Shown here in pieces: positions 56,256-64,000 of a stretch of 64,000 nucleotides of DNA (the stretch's first letter is position 1; every line of letters starts with the position of its first letter). The DNA is taken from assembly GCA_003117195.1 (NCBI GenBank), contig BDSI01000029.1:434001-498000 (forward strand). The letters are read 5' to 3'. Under the pieces are notes generated by a model. The model saw nothing but the letters and a program-made list of their open reading frames with translations, made no database searches and was not told where the DNA came from. The DNA is from Eudorina sp. 2006-703-Eu-15. Its lineage: Eukaryota > Chlorophyta > Chlorophyceae > Chlamydomonadales > Volvocaceae. The position numbers and the translations under genes are program-made.

Positions 56256-56600
56256 TAGTTTTACCGCACCGGGCAGGGGCGCGCCTCCGAATTGCTGAGG
56301 AACGCGCCCTGGGTGATGCAAGGACTTGAGGAGGTTGAACAGCGGACTGCAAGGCGCAGACCGCCCGGGATGGGCCTTCGCCCACTCCCTTGAGGGGGCA
56401 CAGCGGTCACCGATCTTCGGGGATCTCGCGCGCGTCCCTGGTTGAGAGCGAGGGGACAGAGGCCCCTTACGCCTCTCTCCCCCGTATCCGGGGGAGAGTG
56501 CTTCGGCGGTCTCCCGTATGGGGGCGGGTTAGCGCCCCCGGCCAGTGTCGGCCCGGCAGATATGTAACGATTCACACACACAAACACACACGCGCGCGCA
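56256..56600 (+). repeat. Dispersed (CA)n-tailed repeat, copy 1
   Basis: Runs from TAGTTTTACCGCACCGGGCA to CAGATATGTAACGATTCACA and a CA-rich tail. It is closely similar to the reverse complement of 63640-64000. It contains a potential hairpin GGGGGCGGGTTAGCGCCCCC near its 3' end. The left boundary is uncertain because the second copy is cut by the window edge. Confidence 0.85.
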
Positions 56601-56722
56601 CTGAGGTCTAATACATACCGAGGACGCGACTGCTAGGGATTCATCTCAGTACCAAAATCCAAAACTCCCTGGAATGCCCGCATCTCTCACTGAGCGCCCC
56701 TGACCTGCCACAACACCATCAG

Positions 56723-59116
56723 ATCGACTACTTCAACGCGCTTGGCACGCGGACCACTGCACTGAGGACCGTTCTGTTGGAGGCGGCGGGCGCCAGGGAA
56801 CCGCCGCCGGCGGCCGCAGCGGCGGCGGGCGAGGCGGAGGCGCCCGCGGCCGGCGGCCGGGCTGGGACAAGGGGAGGATCTGCGGAGGCGCGAAGAGGTG
56901 CGTGTGCACGCGCTGGGTACGATTGCGGCACCTAGCTGGCTAGCTGGCTGACGCCAGGCTAGGGCGGGCAGTCAGGTGATTATCGGCGCCTGCGTCACTG
57001 CCGGCTTTCCTTGGGGAAGAAGACGTGGTTGCTCAAATCGTACACCGCGTGGTCAACTAGGGTTAAGTTAACACTAGGGGTTTTGGCCTTTTCGCATACC
57101 CAAGCGCACACCAACTTCGTGGAGGGCGGCGAGGACCCGACCTAGCGAGAAAGCGCGGGCGCGAACGGCTCCGAAACCACCGAAAAGACGCGAGTTGCAC
57201 GTTTTTTCCGGACAGACGCCCAGACAGACGACGCGCGGCTGGTCGTAAGGCCTCCGCTGCTTGACCTTTCAGGTCGCAGCTACGGCGACGCGCCGTCGTT
57301 GCCAGCTGTCAAGGGGAAAGCACGTGGGACGTTGTACAATTTCATTAGCCCCCCCTCCTCCTCCTCCTTTTGACGCTGCTAGACCGCTTGCTATGCTTCA
57401 CAGCCGCCGCCACTGCTGCTGCTGCTGCCGCTGCCGCCACGTGTACTTCCTCCACAGGAGCCCCCGTCACAACAGCAGCAGCAGCACCCGGCAACCTGGT
57501 CAGCCGCGCCAGTCGACCCGCCGCCTCGCAATCACGTCCCTCCAGTCGGCCCCGCACTAGGCAGCAGCAACAGCAATTTTTACTGGAGCAGCAGCAAGAA
57601 CCGCAATATGCACATCAGCAGCAACCGCCGCCGCAGCAGCAGGAGCAACCACAACAGCTGCCGCCGCGGCTACAGTCACCGAATCGGCAACGGAGGCAGC
57701 AAAAGCCGCCGCAGCAGCGTCAACAACCACGTAGGCAGCCTGCTGTTGCGGCCCCGAATCCAACTGCCTTTACTGGTGCAGCCGTACCTGCCGCCGCCGC
57801 GCCTGCTGCTCAGCGGCAGCCGCCACACGTGCAAGATGCAGCCGCCGCAGCAGCAGCAGCCGGCGCCGCCGCCGCCAACCGACCTATGGGTCGGTCAGCG
57901 CACAGTCGTGAACAGGCGACCCTCCTCAGCGCGGCTGGCACGATGCTTGTCGCTGAACGGCCATCGGCACCTCCAGGGATGCTGGGTACGACAGCCTCGC
58001 AGAGTTTCTCTCCTGGGGAACGTATAGACGCCGTTCAGCGCCCCAGCCAGCCCCAGCCCCCGCCGCAAGTACACATGGTACAGGGCCCACATGGCCCTGA
58101 GCGCCTCCTTGAAGACGAGGCTCGTCCACAGGAAGACCAGGTCGGTGAGGAGGAGGCGGAGGAGAAGCGGAGTCACTCGACGGAGGGGTCTTGTACGGCA
58201 CTCGGCGGGCGTGGCGGCGCCGCCGCGGAGGTCGCCGCAGCCGCCGCCAGCGCGGGCGGCGGCGGCGGCGGCGGGGCGCTGGCAGGCCCTTCCGCGGGAG
58301 GGCCCGCTGCCGGCGTTGCTCCGCACGAGTTGATGCTGCTGCCACCCGGAGCTGCTGAGGTAAGGATCGATGTAGCTGTGTGGAGCGGGGCGGCACGTCC
58401 GCTACCCCTGCATCGCGAAGGGATCTTCCCGCACTGTCACTGACCGTTGCCGCCTGCAACGAGGGCGGGGCGGGGTTCAGATGTACAGCGCTGTGTACGG
58501 GTTTCCGTACTTCCTGGTCTGGCTCTGCGGTATGGTACTGACCCCCGGTCTGCTGTCGCTGTGTGCGGTACCCAGGGGCTGCACGGCGGCGGCCTCGCCA
58601 ACTTGCGCACCCCGGGGGCCGGCGGCGGCGGCCCAGGCCCGCTACGGGGCTCCGGTCCCGAGGTCGTGACGGCGGGTGCAGGCCTGGTATTCGTGTACGG
58701 CAACATCGACAATGTGGCCTTGCCCGACAGTCGCCGAGCCAGCAGCAGCGGCAGCGGCAGCGTGTCGTACAAGCCGCTGCCCAACCAACCGCCGCCGCCG
58801 CTGCCCCCTCTTCTGCCTCCTCCACCGCCGCTCCCGCCGCTGCAGCAGTCCGAGCGGGTGCAGCCGCTGCATCTGTTGCTGCAACCGCGGGGTTGGCCGA
58901 GGGATGCGGGAAAGACGTCATCTCCAGGAGGCGGAAGCGGCCCCAAAGTGCCCTGGAGCGGACCCCCGGGGGTTGGCGGCGGAGCCAGCCATCCAGAGGA
59001 TCCGCAGATCTTCGCGGCCGGCGGTGTCGCTGCTGGCGACGGTGTCGTTGCTGGTACGGCGATGCCGTTACAAGTGGCCGGTGGCACCCAGGGCTTGCTA
59101 TCGCTGACGGACGCGG

Positions 59117-59148
<32 letters not shown>

Positions 59149-60897
59149 GCGGTGCCGGCCGTGTCGTCATCGTCCGCGGCGGCTGAAGGCCAGGACGGCG
59201 CCCTGCCGGACTCGTACCTATCACAGGCCCAGCTCCGTCGCACCTCCTACACGGACTTGGAGCAAACGCCCGCGCTGGAGCGACAAGAGCAGCTGCCGCC
59301 GTGGCAGATGCAGCAACAGCCGGGCCCCCAGCAGCCGCTGCAGCAATCGTCAATTGCCCAGACGGAGTTACCTCGCCGGGGTGCTGCACATCACTCGGCC
59401 CAATCTCGGCTGCCGGCCGGACCGCAGTCGACGTTGCCGCAGGCGTCACTACCACCGCCACCATCGTCATCGCCACCGCCACCACAGCACCAACAGCAGC
59501 AGCACCAACAGCAGCAGCACCAACAGCAGCAGCACCAACAGCAGCAGCACCAACAGCAGCAGCACCTAGCGGACGGCTCTCAAAGTCTCAACATTGCAGC
59601 TCCACAGCTACAGCTTCAAGTCCAGGTGCGGCCGCAGCCTCACCGCCTCGCCCGGGGAACGCCCGCAGACGCGACCGGGATCGGCGCCGCCGCCACGACC
59701 ACCACCAGCGGGCCCCTTCAGCGCATGGCGTCGCTTCCGGGCCCTATGGGCTCGATATACCGGAGTTCCAGCTCCCCCGCGTATTCCCTGGCGGGGCACC
59801 ATCTGGACAGGTCACAGCTACAAAGGCAGCAGCAGAAGCAGCAGCGAAACCAGCAACAACAACAGCAGCAACAGCAGCAACAACAGCAGCAGCAGCAAGA
59901 ACAACAACAGCAGCAGCAACAGCTTGCGCACGACAGAGCCATAAGCCCCAGCACAGCGCAACCTTCGTCGCTGTGGTTGGAACCTGCTTCTGAGGCGCCG
60001 TGCCCTGCCGTACCACGGTTTGCGTCGGACTCCCAAGTGCTTCGATGGAGGGGCGCTGATGGCGGGCCGCTGAACTTGCCGCATGCCGCGTCCCTCGCCT
60101 TGACGCAGCGAAGCGGCGGCGGCGGCGGGATGCGTCAAGACACCACGGCGGATCCCGACGGCGGCGGCGGCGGCGGCGGCTTCCAGCTGGGGGGCGTCAC
60201 GAGCACCGCTGACGAGTCGCAACGCTTCCCCGGGATGCTGCCGCTCCCGCCGCCGGCGGCGTTCCGATCGACGGCACAGATGTTGACGGCGGCGTCCGCA
60301 CCCTTGCCCGCCGGCTCGGACGCGCCCATGATGGAGGCGTCCGACTGGGAGTCAGGACGGGGCGGCGGCCCGATGTCGGCGCCTCCGGGCATGGGTGGCG
60401 GCGGCGGCGGTCGGATTCCTGGCCTAGAGGCGGCGGTGGGCTTACCGCGGGCCGCCACCCCTCTACACGAGCAGCCGCAGCAGCAACAACAGCAGCAACA
60501 GCAGCAACAACAGCAGCAACAGCAGCAACAGCAGCAACAGCAGCAACAGCAGCAACAGCAGCAACAGCAGCAACAGCAGCAACAGCAGCAACAGCAGCAA
60601 CAGCAGCAACAGCAGCAACAGCAGCAGCAGGAGCAGCAGCAGGAGCAGCAGCAGGAGCAGCAGCAGGAGCAGCAGCAGCAGCAGCAGCTGCCGCCAGGCT
60701 CGCCTACAGCCGAAAGGACCCTGCGGCCGCCGACAGTGCCGCTGCTTTCTGCCATCCCCCAACAGCAGGCTCAGCAGCAGCAGCTGCAGTTCTTCATCCA
60801 GCAGGCACAGCAGATGCAGCAGATGCGGCAGCAGCTCCTTCTATCCAACCCGCCACTGGAGCAACAGCAGCAAGCGGAACAGCAACTGCCGCCGCCG

Positions 60898-60929
<32 letters not shown>

Positions 60930-63060
60930 CCAGCAGCCGTATACCCAGCAGCAAATGCTTTCGGCGCCGCCAGGTGACGTAAATCGGCGGCCGTCGCTGC
61001 AGCTGCAGCTGCCCAGGGCTGCGACGGCACCGCTGTCGGCGGAGCTTGCCGGGACAGCCGGGCCTTCCGACGCTGCCAGCCCTCCCGACGTAAGGGCTTC
61101 TGCCGTACATTCTGTGCTGTCGTATCCACATTCCAGATGATGTCGCGCACCTTACGCACAAGGTCTACTTTCCCAGTCCGTAGCGGATCCCAGTCAGTTG
61201 CTTGGGGGAGGGTTCGCGACCGGTAGCAATCGAGATCAGTCCCCGTTTCGTACCAGTTTTGTACAGCTTCAGACGGGGCAGCCGTGCGCCTGATCCATGG
61301 GTCTGTGTTGCTTACTTTGTCGCTTGTTGACTTTGATTATAACAAGTAGTTATTGTTTGGTTAGCAGCACTTGCAGTATCAGGCGAACGTCATGCCAGAG
61401 CACTCGCAGATCCCATCATCAGGAGCAGCAGCCTCGCTCTGAGGATGGCCAGGACTGATGTCGCTGGGACAGGGGCAGCGCACGCGGCATAGGAAAAACG
61501 GGTCACGGTGGAACGAAGGCAGGGAGGCAGCCACTTGCCAGTGTTGGGTGGCGAGGCTGTTAAAGCTGCGTGCGCGCATAGACCGTTGACAGCGTACATC
61601 CGTTCCGGGCGGCGCAACTGTGCCGTACTACAGTCGCCGCCACATTGCGGTACGGTGTACTGCACGCAGTACATGAGCACACGAGGAGCCCGTTCATCCA
61701 ACTGTCATCTAACGTCCAACTGTCATCCACCATCCATCTCCTAATGAAGCAACCTTTTGGCTTCCGCGTGTCTTCCCCGCCCGCCGGCTGCCGCAGTCGC
61801 CTGTCGTACGACTGCCATTTCCTTTGGAGGACCAGCTCGACCACCAACTACCCGCACAATCGAACCTTCCATCGCAACTGCAGCAGTCATCGCCGTACAC
61901 TCAGTGGCCGTACACGCAGCTCCAGCAACCGGTCCAGCAACGACAACAGCAGCCGCAGCAGAGGTGGAGTGGCGTTGCCTCCCCGCCGTCCGGCGGCCTG
62001 AGCCCTGCCCAAGGCGCCGCAGTACCCACCCTGCCGCAGCTGCCCCCGCTGCCACCGCTGCCACCGCTGCCACCGCTGTACCCTCAGCTCCCTCAGCAGC
62101 CTGTCTCCCTCGCGCAGACAGACCCACCGTCCATTCTGCTGGGGTCGTCAGGCCAGGTGCGCGGCCTGTATGATAACCCGCTACTGTACGGCGTTCACCT
62201 ACAGCCGCAAGGGCAGCCATTTCCGCTGCAGCAGCAACAGGCGCAGCAGGCGACTTCACCTGCTTTGTCCAGCGCCGCCGCAACCTCGGAGAGGAACCTC
62301 CTGCCCCCTTCCCAGCAGGGGCATGCAGTCCCGTCTGACGCTCATTATCTGGAACAGGGGGACGTACGATTCGGGCGGCCCACAGCGCCGCCGTTGCAGC
62401 AGCAGCTTCTACAGCTGCAGCAACAGCAACAGCAACACGTCGTGCAGCAGGTGCATGCTGCGGCGTCGCCGCCTCCACGCCAGGGCGGGGGCCGACAGGT
62501 GGGTATCTGTCCGGACACCATCCAGAAACAGGGGGCATCTATTAGTCCGGACATTTATTTTGTTCCTGGTTTCACAAACCCTAGCGACCGCTCCACCTAT
62601 TCGTGCGGCGGGCCCCCTGCCGACTTGCACGAGCCGCCGGCTAGGATTCCCCAGCGACCAGGCTTCGAGACAGCGTCCTTCAGGACGACAGTCGTACGAC
62701 AGCAGTGTAACGATGTGCGGAACTCTGTCCTCCCCCTCCCTTTCCGCGCTTGCAGGCCAAGTCCCCCCGCGCCAGCTTGGAGGTTAGGTCCCCGGCCATG
62801 TCTTTCATGTCCGTGGGGCCCTACGCGGCGACAAGCCAGCAGCTGCCAACCGGCGGTGGCGCTCCCGCGGTCAACGCTGCGGTCACCCTTCGCTCCCCGG
62901 CGCTGGATGTGTCCACGGCTGGGGTGACCTTACCCACTGCCTTTGCGCCGCCGCAAGTGGTTGGTCGACCGGGATTACCGCCGCCGCCGCCGCGTCTGCT
63001 ATCGCAGCCGCCAGGGATGTCCTTTTCATTGCAGCAGCAGCAGCAACAGCAGCAGTTCCC

Positions 63061-63101
<41 letters not shown>

Positions 63102-64000
63102 TCCAGCAGCAGTTCCAGCAGCAGTTCCAGCAGCAGCAGCAGCAGTTCCAGCAGCAGCAGCAGCAGCAGTTCCAGCAGCAGCAGCAGCAGCAGTTCCAGC
63201 AGCAGCAGCAGCAGCTGCAGCAGCAGGAGGCGCTACCGCAGGGTGTAGCTCTGCATCCGCGCATCGGCGCCGGTGATGCCGCGGGTGCCCGACCAGCCTC
63301 TCAGCCCGGCGGGTCAATGGGTGCCATCCTCAACATGGACCAGCTTGTCGCACGACAGGTGGGTGGCGGCAGCGCGCATGGCCCATTTTCCCCTGTGCTT
63401 TGCTGTACTGCTGCACGCAACGGCCTCCACCTCACGCTGTTGGTTGGGTTGAAAAGGAAAACTGCCCAAACACATCCAGCCCGGCGACAAACACTTACCA
63501 ACGATAAGTGCCGGTTGGGTGTATGATTGAGGCGAGTCGCCCCGCCGGCGGTCCCAGGCTCCAATGCAGTGAAGCACGGAGCCCATTTGCGGCCATCAGC
63601 CTGCGTTTTGTGAATGACAAAGGGTCACAGTCACTTTGTTAGGCAGCGTGTGTGTGTATGTGTTTAGAATTGTGTGTATGTGTGTATCGTTACATATCTG
63701 CCGGGCCGACGCTGGCCGGGGGCGCTAACCCGCCCCATACGGGAGACCGCCGAAGCACTCTCCCCCGGATACGGGGGAAAGGGGCGTAAGGGGCCTCTGT
63801 CCCCTCGCTCTCAACCAAGGGCGCGCGCCCGATCCCTGAGGATCGGTGACAGCTGTGCCCCCTCAAGGGATTGGGCGGAAGCCCATCCCGGGCGGTCTGC
63901 GCCTCGCAGTCCGCTGTTCAACCTCCTCAAGTCCTTGCAGCACCCAGGGCGCGTTCCTCAGCAATTCGGAGGCGCGCCCCTGCCCGGTGCGGTAAAACTA
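56723..64000 (+). CDS. Giant Gln/Pro/Gly/Ala-rich protein (5' and 3' partial)
   Basis: Exons 56723-56897, 57404-58359 (or from 57383), 58576-61089, 61797-62498 and 62756-63358 total 4950 nt (1650 codons) without a stop, all junctions in phase. The gene continues past the right edge, and probably earlier on the left since no start is visible. The first exon reads IDYFNALGTRTTALRTVLLE followed by an Ala-rich stretch. The rest is low complexity: Q/P-rich, poly-Gly, poly-Ala, repeated HQQQQ units at about 59486-59566, and a polyglutamine tract of about 70 residues at 60475-60690. Another Q-rich tract with repeated QQQF units lies at 63030-63225. Short ordered-looking islands include AGAGLVFVYGNIDNVALPDS. 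No domain recognised. Such Q-rich proteins are often transcription or RNA-binding cofactors; that is a guess. Reverse-strand poly-Cys/Leu/Ala frames are shadows. Confidence 0.7.
60475..60690 (+). repeat. CAG/CAA polyglutamine tract
   Basis: About 72 codons, mostly alternating CAG CAG CAA, ending with a subrepeat of GAG CAG CAG CAG units encoding EQQQ. It is in frame within the large third exon. Confidence 0.95.
63030..63225 (+). repeat. CAG-rich tract with QQQF units
   Basis: Nearly pure CAG codons interrupted by TTC at regular spacing, giving repeated Q3-8 F units. The tract is in frame in the last visible exon of the Gln-rich gene. Confidence 0.95.
63640..64000 (-). repeat. Dispersed (CA)n-tailed repeat, copy 2 (inverted)
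   Basis: Reverse complement of the repeat at 56256-56600, with a few substitutions, truncated by the window edge. Its CA tail lies at 63645-63690. It falls in an intron of the Gln-rich gene after exon 63358. Confidence 0.85.

Larger units (their letters stand above)
55626..56722. other. Repeat-rich spacer upstream of the Gln-rich gene
   Basis: Holds the (AC)n at 55717-55775 and the 345-base dispersed repeat at 56256-56600. Earlier exons of the Gln-rich gene may lie here but none could be identified. Confidence 0.5.

Noticed and set aside
55840..56385. 181-codon minus-strand frame
   Set aside because: Largely inside the dispersed (CA)n-tailed repeat and spacer; not a unique gene.
57345..63317. 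Reverse-strand poly-Cys, poly-Leu and poly-Ala frames
   Set aside because: Complements of CAG/GCC repeats in the Gln-rich plus-strand gene.

Overview
The window is nuclear DNA from a green alga, most likely a volvocine or related chlorophycean. Three things point there: proline/serine-rich extracellular-matrix genes of the pherophorin style, intron-dense genes with canonical GT-AG junctions, and GC-rich coding DNA set in lower-GC intergenic DNA full of (CA)n repeats and L1-like non-LTR retrotransposon pieces. I assembled exon structures by hand from reading frame, splice consensus and intron phase. For seven genes the chosen exons sum to a multiple of three, which is a useful internal check. 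No database or alignment tool was used.

Layout. (1) 1-9760, minus: 5' part of a giant Pro/Ser-rich wall-type protein built on a 30-bp minisatellite, interrupted by an 823-base assembly gap. (2) 10787-15642, minus: a complete four-exon secreted modular protein (signal peptide, F5/8 type C, PAN/apple, a third galactose-binding-like domain, proline-rich tail) in which every intron is phase 1. (3) 18610-23341, minus: complete 13-exon RPT6, a 19S proteasome ATPase. (4) 25348-27579, plus: a chorismate-lyase-like (DUF98) protein whose 5' end is unresolved. (5) 29207-33594, minus: complete eight-exon inosine/uridine-type nucleoside hydrolase. (6) 34148-45625, minus: three tandem paralogues of a Cys/His zinc-finger protein with acidic, leucine-rich C-terminal motifs. 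The last two share a nearly identical 3' part of about 2 kb, while their 5' exons have diverged. (7) 47073-50330, minus: a 5'-truncated L1-like LINE. (8) 50331-56700: gene-poor DNA with LINE 3' ends, (CA)n-tailed repeats and AT-rich stretches. (9) 56723 to the right edge, plus: a very large Gln/Pro/Gly/Ala-rich protein gene with long polyglutamine tracts.

The first two genes are neighbours in the same orientation and are both predicted matrix or wall proteins. RPT6 and the nucleoside hydrolase are housekeeping genes. The least explained unit is the zinc-finger trio: its architecture suggests transcriptional regulators, one copy lacks half of the finger, and one copy carries a tandem repeat apparently built from its own 5' splice site.
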